Part shown: piece after piece, positions 26,010 to 35,173 of the stretch
How positions within the stretch are numbered: the first letter of the stretch is position 1
Layout: each line of letters starts with the position of its first letter
Source: a bacterium
GTDB lineage: Bacteria > Auribacterota > Auribacteria > Auribacterales > Auribacteraceae
Assembly: GCA_024233545.1 (NCBI GenBank)
Contig: JACKPL010000010.1
Location: 1-64,000 of the forward strand
Reading direction: 5' to 3'
DNA: 64,000 bases
Translations under genes and position numbers: made by a program
Notes under the pieces: generated by a model
The model's input: only the letters and a program-made list of their open reading frames with translations
Told to the model about the DNA's origin: nothing
Database searches by the model: none

Positions 26010-26783
26010 ATGATACCAGTGTTTTCGATGAATATATTCGGCGCTCTTTTGGTGTTCATCAGAATATTTTCCATGCTTCTTTTTGCGCCGATATTCGGAA
26101 ATGACGCAATTCCTATACGGTTGCAAGTTATTATATCAATTCTTTTTACAATGGTCATTTACCCTATTGTTTCCGAAACGCTCCGTGTCCCTTTTTCACT
26201 CGATTTATTGATGTTGGCATTGCTGGTTGGCAAAGAGGCGATGCTTGGTATTATCTTCGGTTTTGCCGCAACCATCGTTATGTCAATAATGCGGTATACC
26301 GGAGATTTCCTCGGCAGGCTGATAGGGTTTCATGAAGGAAATATTGTTGATCCGTTTTTTCAAGACGATGTTGGGTTTGTCGGACATTTCTACAGCATTC
26401 TTTTTATGCTCCTGTTTCTCTCACTGAACGGGCATCATTTTATTATCCAAATAATCGCAAAGAGTTTTTCTATTGCGGCGGTTGGCGATGTAACCATTAC
26501 CGGTCCGCTTGTACAAAAAATAAGTTCGATGATCGGCGATATCTTTCTTTTCGGCATAAAATTTTCCGCGCCGATTTTGGCGTTTATCATTATTACAACG
26601 GTTGCTTTTGGTATATTGGGAAAAGCTATTCCCGAAATGAATCTTTTAATAATGATGCTTCCGGCAAAGATACTTATAGGGCTTGTCGGTATAATTGTTA
26701 TTTTTCCTTTTGTCTTTGTGATTATGAAACAGCTCATTACAGGGTTATACAGAGACCTTGAACTAATACTGCATCTTGTATAG
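26010..26783 (+). CDS. fliR: Flagellar export gate protein FliR
   Basis: FliR caps the FliP/FliQ spiral and contacts FlhB. The 257-residue protein is almost all membrane helices (about 10-30, 38-58, 68-90, 125-145, 175-200 and 210-235), with RIFSMLLFAPIFGNDAIPIRLQV near the start (R-x-x-x-x-x-x-x-P-[VI]-F-G-x-x-x-[IV]-P) and GFAATIVMSIMRYTGDFLGRLIGF in the middle. The latter is the FliR motif where family members have G-x-x-[IVL]-x-x-Q. The gene is 9 bases before flhB, the usual order. Confidence 0.96.
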   Translation: MIPVFSMNIFGALLVFIRIFSMLLFAPIFGNDAIPIRLQVIISILFTMVIYPIVSETLRVPFSLDLLMLALLVGKEAMLGIIFGFAATIVMSIMRYTGDFLGRLIGFHEGNIVDPFFQDDVGFVGHFYSILFMLLFLSLNGHHFIIQIIAKSFSIAAVGDVTITGPLVQKISSMIGDIFLFGIKFSAPILAFIIITTVAFGILGKAIPEMNLLIMMLPAKILIGLVGIIVIFPFVFVIMKQLITGLYRDLELILHLV

Positions 26784-26791
26784 GAGAGTCT

Positions 26792-27871
26792 ATGCCCGAT
26801 CAATACAAAGAAGATAAAACAGAACGAGCGACGCCAAAGCGTTTATCCGAAGCTCGGAGTAAAGGCAACGTGGCATCCAGCCAAGAAATCATGTTGGTTG
26901 TTGTAGTGTTTGGAACTGTGTTATCGCTCTATTGGATTGGGCCCTTTATGCGCGATCAGATATTCTGTGTATTTAAATCAACCATAAATCATATGAATTA
27001 TCCGTTCAACGAATCAGATTCAATTGCGTTTGTTGCCGATACTATTGTGATGCAGTTGAAGATACTCATGCCAATTTTGATCGTTATTGTTTTATTGTCA
27101 TATTTTTCGAATTGGGTTCAGTTCGGCAGTATTTTTACCTTCGAAACGTTAAAGCCAAAGCTCAGTAATCTGAAGCCCAAGTTTTCAGAATTAAATATTT
27201 TTAAAAAAGACAAAGTAGTCAAATTAATCACAAGCCTCGGCAAACTGTTGATTATTGCGCCGGTTGCTTACGTTACGGTCAAAGATGACTTGATAAATAT
27301 TGTCATGCTTGTTGACCGTACTATTCCGGAATCATTTAACTATATATGCCTTACAGTTTTTAAAGTTGTGTCGCGGATTATGCTGGTAATGCTGGCGTTG
27401 GCAATAGGTGATTTTGTATATCGAAAGTGGAAGTATTCAGAAGATATGAAAATGACCAAGCAGGAAGTCAAAGATGAGAGAAAAAATATGGATCAGGACC
27501 CGATGATAAAAAGCAAAATACGGTCATATGGGCGTGAAATAATGCGGAAATTGATGTACAAAGAAATTCCTAAAGCAGATGTTGTCATTACAAATCCGAC
27601 ACATATTGCAGTAGCGATCCGGTTTGATCCGGTAACAATGGCGGCGCCGATAGTCGTTGCGAAAGGCGCTCGTCTCATAGCGGAAAAAATAAAAGATATT
27701 GCACGGGCACACAATGTGCCTATTGTCGAAAACAAACCTCTTGCGCGGTTGTTGTTTAAAACAGTCGATGTCGGCATGGCGATTCCTCCGGAATTGTATC
27801 GTGCCGTAGCAGAAGTTCTTGCATACATATATCGGATGAATAAGAAAAAACTGCCGAAAGCGGCTGTATAA
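26792..27871 (+). CDS. flhB: Flagellar export specificity switch FlhB
   Basis: FlhB changes export specificity from hook to filament type by self-cleavage. The 359-residue protein starts with the family sequence KTERATPKRLSEARSKG, has four membrane segments (about 33-52, 86-108, 148-165 and 190-212) and a cytoplasmic C-domain containing the autocleavage motif NPTH (268-271). Downstream come VAIRFD and APIVVAKGARLIAEKIKDIA, both standard. FliK at 15565 is its partner. It is flanked by fliR and flhA. Confidence 0.97.
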   Translation: MPDQYKEDKTERATPKRLSEARSKGNVASSQEIMLVVVVFGTVLSLYWIGPFMRDQIFCVFKSTINHMNYPFNESDSIAFVADTIVMQLKILMPILIVIVLLSYFSNWVQFGSIFTFETLKPKLSNLKPKFSELNIFKKDKVVKLITSLGKLLIIAPVAYVTVKDDLINIVMLVDRTIPESFNYICLTVFKVVSRIMLVMLALAIGDFVYRKWKYSEDMKMTKQEVKDERKNMDQDPMIKSKIRSYGREIMRKLMYKEIPKADVVITNPTHIAVAIRFDPVTMAAPIVVAKGARLIAEKIKDIARAHNVPIVENKPLARLLFKTVDVGMAIPPELYRAVAEVLAYIYRMNKKKLPKAAV

Positions 27872-27888
27872 CATTCAGGGAATAACTC

Positions 27889-29991
27889 ATGGCAAAACGC
27901 CCGCACTCAAAAATGATTGATAAGATTGCTTCTCACGGCGATTTAGGGCTGGCAATCGGTATAGTCGGTGTTCTTGTGGCAATGATTATGCCGCTTCCGC
28001 CGTTCATTCTCGATATTCTTCTTACCATAAATATAACTATTGGAGTACTGGTCCTCTTAACGACAATGAATCTTGAAAAACCGCTTGAATTTTCTGTATT
28101 CCCGTCGTTATTGCTTTTCACTACATTGTTTCGTCTTGCTTTGAATGTGGCTACTACGCGTCAAATTCTTCTTAAAGGGTTTGCAGGAAATGTAATAGAG
28201 GTATTTGGAAATTTTGTGGTCGGCGGGAATTTTATCGTCGGTGTTGTTATTTTCCTGATTTTAGTAGTCATTCAATTTGCCGTTATTACGAAGGGTGCAA
28301 CCCGCATTGCAGAAGTTGCCGCTCGGTTTACTCTCGACGCAATGCCGGGCAAACAGCTGAGTATTGACGCGGACCTCAACGCAGGCCTTATGACGGAAGA
28401 CGAAGCGAAAGAACGGCGTAAAGAACTCAATCGAGAAGCAAATTTTTATGGAGCAATGGACGGTGCTTCCAAATTCGTTCGCGGCGATGCTATTGCCGGC
28501 ATTATTATTACATTTGTTAATATTCTCGGCGGATTGGGTATCGGTACACTGCAAATGGGAATGCATGTGAGTGATGCATTGCAAAAATATACACTCTTGA
28601 CAATCGGCGATGGATTAGTTGCTCAGATTCCGTCACTCATAATCGCTACTGCGTCAGGTATTATTGTTACGAGAGCAGGTGATTCTGAAGAAAGTTTAGG
28701 CGGTAATATAGGGAGACAGTTGTTTCTTAAACCGCGTGCGGCTATTTTCGCGGCAGTAGTTCTTATTATATTCGGATTGGTTCCCGGTTTTCCCAAAATA
28801 CCTTTCTTCGCTTTAGCGTTGATTGTCGGCAGTATTGGGTATATGGCGCGTGTGTCTCCAGTGTTGGAAGTGGAGGAAGAAAACGAAGAAAATACTGAAG
28901 AACGCGACAGAAAAGAAAACTTGGAACAACTTTTGCAAATAGACCCCATGGAAATCGAAATCGGGTTTTCGCTGATTTCGCTTGTCGATGTAAATCAAGG
29001 CGGAAACTTACTCGATAGAATAACCGTTATACGAAAACAATTTGCAAACGATTACGGCATGATTGTTCCATCAATTAGAATTCGCGACAATATTCAGTTA
29101 CGGGCTAACGAGTATCAAATCAAAATAGGCGGGGTACATGTGGCGCACGGCGAACTGGAAGCAGAATCGTATTTGGCGATGAATCCCGGTACTGCATACG
29201 GAGAACTGGACGGCCCTAAAACCACAGAGCCTGCATTTGGGTTGCCTGCAGTTTGGGTAGAAGAGGGAAGAAAGGATTACGCCGAATCAATAGGGTATAC
29301 GGTAGTTGATTCGACATCAGTGCTTGCGACTCATCTTACAGAGATAATGCGTACGCATTTAAGCGAACTGCTATCGCGCCAGGATGTGGCAAACCTCATT
29401 GAGAACCTAAAGCAGACGAATAAAGCGGTTGTTGAGGATGTTGTTCCTGCGCTTGTCCCAATAAGTACGGTACATCGCGTATTGCAGAATCTCTTGCGAG
29501 AATCGGTTTCCATACGGAATTTGCCGGTTATTATGGAGGTGCTTGGCGATTATGGGCATCGCTGTAAAGATGCGGATGTCTTATCGGAATTTGTCCGCCA
29601 GCATCTTGGCAGGGCAATTGTTGTTCCGTATTTGAACCAGAAAAGCGAATTGAAAGTTATAACTTTGCATCCTGAACTCGAAAAAATGATCGCCGACTGT
29701 GTAACTACGACAGAAAAAGGAACATCAATTATCATTGAACCGGCTTTCATGCAAGTTATTGTATCTAATATTGAACAAAAAATTGAAGAAGTATCGAAAC
29801 TGAGCGAACACGTGGTTGTCATTTGTTCACCGGCGATACGTTTCCATTTGAAAAGAATGATTGAGTCAAAACTTCCTCAAACACCAGTAGTGTCATATGG
29901 CGAGGTTGATCCGAAAGTTATTATTATCCCGTTGGGGATGGTTTCATTGCGTAATGCAACAGCAGAAATACCATCAGGTGAAACGATTTAA
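27889..29991 (+). CDS. flhA: Flagellar export gate protein FlhA
   Basis: FlhA is the nonameric export gate and docking platform for chaperone-substrate complexes. The 700-residue protein has eight membrane segments in residues 18-315, with the FHIPEP-family motif: MTEDEAKERRKELNREANFYGAMDGASKFVRGDAIAG. The large cytoplasmic domain (about 350-690) includes AELGSLxx-like GTAYGELDGPKTTEPAFGLPAVWVEE and the conserved ADVLSEFVRQHLGRAIVVPYL. The gene is preceded by flhB and followed by flhF. Confidence 0.97.
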   Translation: MAKRPHSKMIDKIASHGDLGLAIGIVGVLVAMIMPLPPFILDILLTINITIGVLVLLTTMNLEKPLEFSVFPSLLLFTTLFRLALNVATTRQILLKGFAGNVIEVFGNFVVGGNFIVGVVIFLILVVIQFAVITKGATRIAEVAARFTLDAMPGKQLSIDADLNAGLMTEDEAKERRKELNREANFYGAMDGASKFVRGDAIAGIIITFVNILGGLGIGTLQMGMHVSDALQKYTLLTIGDGLVAQIPSLIIATASGIIVTRAGDSEESLGGNIGRQLFLKPRAAIFAAVVLIIFGLVPGFPKIPFFALALIVGSIGYMARVSPVLEVEEENEENTEERDRKENLEQLLQIDPMEIEIGFSLISLVDVNQGGNLLDRITVIRKQFANDYGMIVPSIRIRDNIQLRANEYQIKIGGVHVAHGELEAESYLAMNPGTAYGELDGPKTTEPAFGLPAVWVEEGRKDYAESIGYTVVDSTSVLATHLTEIMRTHLSELLSRQDVANLIENLKQTNKAVVEDVVPALVPISTVHRVLQNLLRESVSIRNLPVIMEVLGDYGHRCKDADVLSEFVRQHLGRAIVVPYLNQKSELKVITLHPELEKMIADCVTTTEKGTSIIIEPAFMQVIVSNIEQKIEEVSKLSEHVVVICSPAIRFHLKRMIESKLPQTPVVSYGEVDPKVIIIPLGMVSLRNATAEIPSGETI

Positions 29992-30008
29992 AATAGCGGA
30001 GCGGCTTC

Positions 30009-31343
30009 ATGGAATTAAAAAAATACCGTGCTCGTTTGATAAGTGAAGCAATGGATCAAATTCGAAGCGAACTTGGTCCCGATGCAGTTATTTTGAGCAC
30101 TGCAAAAATATCTCCTTTTGACAGCATACAAAATAATGATTCTCCCTACGAACTTTTCGAAATAACTGTAGGGATCGAACCAAATCAAATGAGGCCGGTT
30201 AAAAAATACCAGCCTGTCGCATACGGTAAGAATGGCAAACGGTTTTTTAGTGCGGGGAATGGAAAAAACATCCAAAACAATGGCGAGTTTCCGCAGGATA
30301 TAACACAAATAGAAAGAAAAAATGAGTTTAATTCGCTGAATGGAATTCAATCGCATATTGAACAGTTATTCGGCAACCTTGATAGAAAGCTACAGCAAAA
30401 GTTTTCAGGCAAAATTGAGACTGTCGACAGTTTGGTTCCGCAAATAGAGAGTATTCAGCATGAATTGCTGGAACTGAAACATATACTATCGCGGCAGTCG
30501 TCAGTGATCGAACAGACAGTATTGCCGCGGTTTGCTCAAGTGTGCAATTTTTTAATTGAGCAGGATGTTGACCCGGAAATCGTTGCGGCGATTTATAAAA
30601 ACGGCGATAAAGAATTGCTTGCCCGCGATCCTGAGCGGTCGTCGGCATTACAGGCATATTTGGAACAATTGATTATTCGGATGATGAAATTTTCTAATGG
30701 ATTGGAATTTATAACGGGACAACCAAAGTTAATGTCTCTTATTGGGCCGACAGGTGTCGGTAAAACCACTACTATTGCGAAGATTGCCGCTGATGTTTCT
30801 CTTATCGCAAAGAAAAAAGTAGCATTATTTACCATCGATACTTTCCGAATCGGGGCGCAGGAACAGCTCAAGTCATATGCGGAAATTGTCCACATACCTT
30901 TTGAAGTTATCCGTACCAGCGAAGAATTAAGGATCAAACTGAACATGCATCGCGACAAAGATTTGATTCTGATCGATACCACCGGAAGAAGCGGGTATGA
31001 CAGTGAACATTTGAATTCTATGAAACAATTGCTCGAGAGTAGTCCGATGCCGATAGATATGCATCTTGTTTTGAGCGCCGGCGCACGCAACCGCGATTTA
31101 TTTGATGTGGTCAAGTCGTTTAGTATTTTTCCAATCACCAATCTGATTTTTTCAAAACTTGATGAAACAAAAACATTCGGCAGTATATTGAACATCGCGG
31201 TACGCACGCAGATTCCTGTTTCATATATTACGACAGGACAAAATGTCCCCGAAGATATTGAAATAGTGTCTGCAGGGATAGTTGCACAGGTTCTCACTAA
31301 AGGTGCGGCGTGTATCAAGAAATTTACAGCAGTAACAGCATAA
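30009..31343 (+). CDS. flhF: Signal-recognition-type GTPase FlhF
   Basis: FlhF is the SRP-family GTPase that sets flagellum position, usually at the pole, and recruits FliF. The 444-residue protein has a basic N-terminal region with the LISEAMDQIRSELGPDAVILST motif of the family, an N-domain of helices (about 110-235) and the G-domain: G1 GPTGVGKT (246-253), an ATTT-like DTFRIGAQEQLKSYAEI segment, a DTTGRS motif and TKxD-like SKLDETKTFG. With FlhG next to it, it suggests that flagellar number and place are controlled. Confidence 0.96.
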   Translation: MELKKYRARLISEAMDQIRSELGPDAVILSTAKISPFDSIQNNDSPYELFEITVGIEPNQMRPVKKYQPVAYGKNGKRFFSAGNGKNIQNNGEFPQDITQIERKNEFNSLNGIQSHIEQLFGNLDRKLQQKFSGKIETVDSLVPQIESIQHELLELKHILSRQSSVIEQTVLPRFAQVCNFLIEQDVDPEIVAAIYKNGDKELLARDPERSSALQAYLEQLIIRMMKFSNGLEFITGQPKLMSLIGPTGVGKTTTIAKIAADVSLIAKKKVALFTIDTFRIGAQEQLKSYAEIVHIPFEVIRTSEELRIKLNMHRDKDLILIDTTGRSGYDSEHLNSMKQLLESSPMPIDMHLVLSAGARNRDLFDVVKSFSIFPITNLIFSKLDETKTFGSILNIAVRTQIPVSYITTGQNVPEDIEIVSAGIVAQVLTKGAACIKKFTAVTA

Positions 31344-31353
31344 TGAGGTTTTA

Positions 31354-32223
31354 ATGCAGGACCAAGCATCCAAATTACGTAATCTCGCGCATGAGAATTT
31401 TAAAGAATCCGTTCGGATTATTGCTGTTACCAGCGGTAAAGGCGGTGTGGGGAAAACGAGCATCAGTACAAATTTGGCAATAACTCTGGCGCATATGGGG
31501 AAACGTGTGCTGATTTTTGATGCCGATATGGGGTTGGCAAATATCGATATCATGCTTGGCATAAAACCCTCTTTTACACTTCAGCATGTTTTGCAAGGCG
31601 ATAAAACCCTGGATGAAATTATTGTCGATGGCCCAGCAGGGATAAAAATTATTCCTGCATCTTCAGGTGTTCAGCAATTGACTCAGCTTACCGAAACACA
31701 ACGGTCATTTTTTCTTAGCGAACTGAATAAACTGCGTGACCGAATCGATATTCTGCTTATTGATACTGCGGCAGGAATTGCCCCAAATGTCATAGAATTT
31801 GTGTCGGCTTCGAGTGAAGTGATAGTAGTTACAACACCCGAACCGACTGCTATTACAGATGCTTATGCGCTCATTAAAGTTCTTATTCGCTCTTTAAAGC
31901 CGGTTGTGAAAACCCCTAAAATCTATCTGTTCGTCAATATGGTTCGGGATCAAAACGAGGCAAGAGATGTTGAAAATAACCTAAAACTTGTCAGCGATCG
32001 TTTCCTTGGAGTTTCACTATCGAGTATAGGGTTTATGCAAAAAGACGATGCTGTTTTACGAGCAGTGAGAAAACAGGTACCATTTGTGCTAAATAATACT
32101 CCTGACCGTCCTTCAGCCAGTATTAAAATGCTTGCCAGCAGGTTATGTGCTGTTAATGTTCAGGAAGCCAACATATCGTTATCGCAATTTGGACAATGTA
32201 TTACAGGCGCTCATGAATCATGA
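31354..32223 (+). CDS. flhG: MinD-like ATPase FlhG (FleN/YlxH)
   Basis: FlhG limits flagellar number by acting on FlhF and on the master regulator or C ring. The 289-residue protein has the deviant Walker A GKGGVGKT (28-35), the switch FDADMGLANIDIMLG, Walker B LLIDTAAGI and the membrane/cell-pole helix region near the C-terminus. The N-terminal stretch QASKLRNLAHE resembles the 'DQA..LR' motif in FlhG/FleN that stimulates FlhF. It lies 10 bases after flhF, and its stop overlaps the next ATG by four bases. Confidence 0.95.
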   Translation: MQDQASKLRNLAHENFKESVRIIAVTSGKGGVGKTSISTNLAITLAHMGKRVLIFDADMGLANIDIMLGIKPSFTLQHVLQGDKTLDEIIVDGPAGIKIIPASSGVQQLTQLTETQRSFFLSELNKLRDRIDILLIDTAAGIAPNVIEFVSASSEVIVVTTPEPTAITDAYALIKVLIRSLKPVVKTPKIYLFVNMVRDQNEARDVENNLKLVSDRFLGVSLSSIGFMQKDDAVLRAVRKQVPFVLNNTPDRPSASIKMLASRLCAVNVQEANISLSQFGQCITGAHES

Positions 32224-32549
32224 ATGTGTTGTTGAAGAAAAGTTTCTTAATTTTATCTCTTTTATCTTTTTTTATTACTGCCGGGTTGTCTTTGAATGCA
32301 GGTAATTCATTAGTCTCGTGTTTGTTTCGCGGATGCATTGCTCTTGTTGTTATTGGAATTGTGGGAAGTTGTCTCTTGAAAAGTGTTTTTCGCGATATTG
32401 CACTCGAATTGTTGGAATTTGAAGAGAAACGAAAAGACGAAGCGAAAGAAAAAATGCGGGAAGAAGCAGAGAGTGTTAGTGAACGGTTGGCACAAGAAGA
32501 AATGGATACATTTGCTGAAGAAATTATCAATGCGAATACACATTCATAA
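32220..32549 (+). CDS. Small membrane protein with charged helical tail, unknown
   Basis: I do not recognise the family. The 109-residue protein has two membrane segments (about 8-25 and 32-53) and then a long, highly charged helix (about 57-100) rich in Glu, Lys and Arg (EFEEKRKDEAKEKMREEAES). It starts inside the flhG stop (ATGA overlap) and precedes fliA by 25 bases. The same spot in other flagellar loci often has a small unconserved membrane protein between flhG and fliA. It could help anchor or tune these cytosolic regulators; this is inference from position only. Confidence 0.7.
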   Translation: MNVLLKKSFLILSLLSFFITAGLSLNAGNSLVSCLFRGCIALVVIGIVGSCLLKSVFRDIALELLEFEEKRKDEAKEKMREEAESVSERLAQEEMDTFAEEIINANTHS

Positions 32550-32574
32550 TATACTTTAAAGAGGGGAGATCAAA

Positions 32575-33387
32575 ATGGGTGAAACTATCCGTAAAAGGCC
32601 CAAAAAAATTGAGGAGTCTATCGAGCAGTTATGGACGGAATACACCGGTAAGAAAAGCCAAGAAGCGAAAGACCAGTTGATTCTGCACTATCTTCCATTG
32701 GTTCGATATATTGCAGGGCGCATGGCTATAAGCATGCCGTCTCATATAGATTCCGACGATCTCATTAGTTCGGGCGTTATAGGATTGATTAAGGCAATTG
32801 AGCGGTATGACATAAATTGCGGCACTCAATTTGAAACCTATGCTACCACCCGTATTCGGGGATCGATCTTAGATGAGCTCCGTTCCCTCGATTGGGTACC
32901 TCGTTCGGTACGAGGCAAAGCAAAAGTATTGCAAAAAGTATACTCTGCTCTCGAAGAGCAGTTGGGGCGGGAACCGAAAGATGAAGAAGTTGCCGCACAT
33001 CTCAACATATCGGAAGAAGAACTTGAAGAATGGATTTCTTATGCGGCGCCGACAACGTTGGTATCTCTGAATACTGTTCTAAATTCAGGTGATGATGATA
33101 AGCCCCTGCAAGTAATAGATATACTTGAAGATGGAAAACACAAATCGCCTTTTTCCCATACCGAACAGAAAGAACTTGAAACATTTCTTGCAGATTCTAT
33201 AAGCGATCTGAGCACACAGGAAAAAATGGTTATTATTCTCTATTATTATGAAGGGCTTATGCTCAAGGAAATCGGGCAAATCCTTGGTGTTTCCGAATCG
33301 CGCGTTTCGCAAGTGCATACCAAGTCAATGTTGCGGCTCAAGGGAAAACTGCATCAGAGAATGAAGGAATTTTCTCAAGCCATTTAA
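32575..33387 (+). CDS. fliA: Flagellar sigma factor FliA (sigma-28)
   Basis: FliA directs late flagellar genes. The 270-residue protein has region 2 (LPLVRYIAGRMAISMPSHIDSDDLISSGVIGLIKAIERYD and FETYATTRIRGSILDELRSLDWVPRS), region 3 (AKVLQKVYSALEEQLGREPKDEEVAAHLNIS) and region 4 (KMVIILYYYEGLMLKEIGQILGVSESRVSQVH). Region 2 has the YATxRIRGxxLDELRxxDWVPR block typical of FliA. An AGAGGGGAG ribosome site precedes ATG 32575. The motAB promoter at 19949-19975 is a predicted target; the anti-sigma factor FlgM is not in the window. Confidence 0.97.
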   Translation: MGETIRKRPKKIEESIEQLWTEYTGKKSQEAKDQLILHYLPLVRYIAGRMAISMPSHIDSDDLISSGVIGLIKAIERYDINCGTQFETYATTRIRGSILDELRSLDWVPRSVRGKAKVLQKVYSALEEQLGREPKDEEVAAHLNISEEELEEWISYAAPTTLVSLNTVLNSGDDDKPLQVIDILEDGKHKSPFSHTEQKELETFLADSISDLSTQEKMVIILYYYEGLMLKEIGQILGVSESRVSQVHTKSMLRLKGKLHQRMKEFSQAI

Positions 33388-33409
33388 CTCTAAGCAGGCG
33401 AGGTTAGTT

Positions 33410-33826
33410 ATGGAAGTCGTCGAACGAAGAAATTTTTTTAGAGTACCTGTTGTTCTACCTGTTAAGTACAGCCAGTTCACTCCCAATCCGAATGCCGATA
33501 CATCATTTAACCGTGCAAGTATGCTCGATCTTAGTGGGGGTGGGATGCTTTTTGAAACACCTCGGATGATACAAATGAATGATTCGATCGTTGTCCGGTT
33601 TTCATTGCCGTATAATGAAAAAAACAATGCGTTGCAGACATTTCATTTACAGGCATCTGTCATAAGAAGTTCATATGAAGACGATAAAAATATTTATAAT
33701 TATGGTGTTGAATTTATAAACATTGCATCGCGCGTCCAAGATCGAATCATTAAGTTTTTATTCGATTTGCAAATTGCAGTTCAAAAAAATAAGTCTGCCG
33801 AATGCAAATTAAAACAAGCTGAGTGA
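33410..33826 (+). CDS. PilZ-domain c-di-GMP receptor
   Basis: The 138-residue protein is a single PilZ domain. The two c-di-GMP binding motifs are present: R7-x-x-x-R11 within RRNFFRV and D40-x-S-x-x-G45 within DLSGGGM. Some 30 residues between them include a loop PNPNADTSF. The C-terminal helix (RIIKFLFDLQIAVQKN) is typical. It comes 22 bases after fliA. In other bacteria PilZ proteins such as YcgR brake the motor or act on export, so a link from c-di-GMP to motility is plausible but inferred. Confidence 0.88.
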   Translation: MEVVERRNFFRVPVVLPVKYSQFTPNPNADTSFNRASMLDLSGGGMLFETPRMIQMNDSIVVRFSLPYNEKNNALQTFHLQASVIRSSYEDDKNIYNYGVEFINIASRVQDRIIKFLFDLQIAVQKNKSAECKLKQAE

Positions 33827-34199
33827 TTTACTGCTATTCTTCGTAATAGTAATTCATTCCGAAATCGCAGAAAATTTTATTGATGTCCGAGCCCCTCATG
33901 TTTATCGAAAGCAGATTTTATTATCTATTTACTTCTCTTTGCAGTTTACTTGATGCAGTTATTTTATTGTGCTTAAAAATTGTTGTCACTTTTAAATTGC
34001 AAAATCTGTATTACAGTTGTATCATGCTTGAATGTTACTCAAAGTAATTGATTTTCCCTTGCAATAATGATGAAAAGATATTTTTCCGAGTACATAAAAT
34101 CTTTAAGTTGTATACATAGTATAGTGGTTTACTAAGAATTCGATATAATATAGTGGTAAAAAATAGACAAAACCATGTGGAAGCTTTGGGAGATGCATA
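33827..34199. other. Intergenic region, 373 bases, no gene seen
   Basis: This AT-rich gap separates the flagellar locus from the response regulator gene. I see no ORF with coding character, no convincing terminator (only a 5-base stem CTATT/AATAG near 33834-33849) and a TATAAT at 34144-34149 without a clear -35 box at normal spacing. GGGAG (34188-34192) is the ribosome site for the next gene. Confidence 0.6.
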
Positions 34200-35108
34200 A
34201 TGTTCCGCAAAAAGATATTGATTGTAGATGATTCGCCTGAAATTTGTAAACTTTTAGAAGAACTCTTGTTATCTGATGAATACGATGTGATGGTGTGTGA
34301 AGACGGTACAAAATCACTCAACTACGTACTCGAAGAAGAGCCATGCTTAGTACTGCTTGATTATATGATGCCGAAAATTGACGGCATTACGGTATTGAAG
34401 AAAATCAAAGAAAATGCCCCTGAAGTAAAAGTGATTATCATCACTGGCGCTGGAACAGAAGAAATTGCGGTTGAAGCTATGAAAGCCGGTGCAGACGATT
34501 ACGTTACAAAGCCGTTTACTCCAAAAAGAGTGCTTGAAGTTTGCCGGCTCTATCTTGCAAAGTTCCGTGAGCAGTTTATCAAATTGAATGATAAGTATGA
34601 ATATCCTTTAAATGATGAAATTATCAGCCGGTATGAATATTTGCGTGCAGGATATACGAACTCTCAGTTGAGCATCAATAAACTTAAAAGATATTTTACG
34701 TTCAGCCGACAAGATTTTTATATTCTTGATAAGAAGAAACGCGAATTTGGAATTATCGGTTTGTTTGACCGTCCTTTGCATGAATTAGAAAAGCAGCTTG
34801 ACGAGGAAGGCGAATTGAGCCCCAAGAAGCGCCTGCCCGATTACATTGAAACGGATTCACAGGAATTTAATAGAAAACAATTCTGCAATTTAGACAGCTT
34901 TATCAATAAAAATGACCCAGTGCAGATTCGCCTTGAAATTATTAGAGATGCCGCGACATCGGATCGTCCTAATGTAAGTTTGATTTGTAAAAAATATAAT
35001 CTGACCAGAGAGGTTTTTTACCAAAATTACCGACGGTTTCAAAAGCATGGAGTTCTGGGGCTTTTGGACAAGAAAAAAGGGCGCCCGATGCTCGGTTCAA
35101 AACGGTAA
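34200..35108 (+). CDS. Response regulator with two transposase-like helix-turn-helix domains
   Basis: The 302-residue protein has an N-terminal receiver domain (1-120) with acid pocket D10/D11, phosphoacceptor D54, T82 and K104. Two copies of a helix-turn-helix follow: at about 143-192 (YFTFSRQDFYILDKKKREFG then IIGLFDRP) and about 240-296 (KYNLTREVFYQNYRRFQKHG then VLGLLDKKKGRP). Their shared pattern [YF]-x-[FL]-[ST]-R-x-x-F-Y ... G-[IV]-x-G-L-x-D-x-x-x-x-x-P is that of the DNA-binding domains of IS481/IS3-type transposases. No catalytic DDE domain is present. GGGAG lies 7 bases upstream of ATG 34200. No partner kinase is adjacent. Targets are unknown. Confidence 0.8.
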   Translation: MFRKKILIVDDSPEICKLLEELLLSDEYDVMVCEDGTKSLNYVLEEEPCLVLLDYMMPKIDGITVLKKIKENAPEVKVIIITGAGTEEIAVEAMKAGADDYVTKPFTPKRVLEVCRLYLAKFREQFIKLNDKYEYPLNDEIISRYEYLRAGYTNSQLSINKLKRYFTFSRQDFYILDKKKREFGIIGLFDRPLHELEKQLDEEGELSPKKRLPDYIETDSQEFNRKQFCNLDSFINKNDPVQIRLEIIRDAATSDRPNVSLICKKYNLTREVFYQNYRRFQKHGVLGLLDKKKGRPMLGSKR

Positions 35109-35173
35109 ATTCGTGCGGTTGCTTTATTTTTTACCTCACTGCTATTCTCAAAAAGTGAAACGTAATTTTTATT

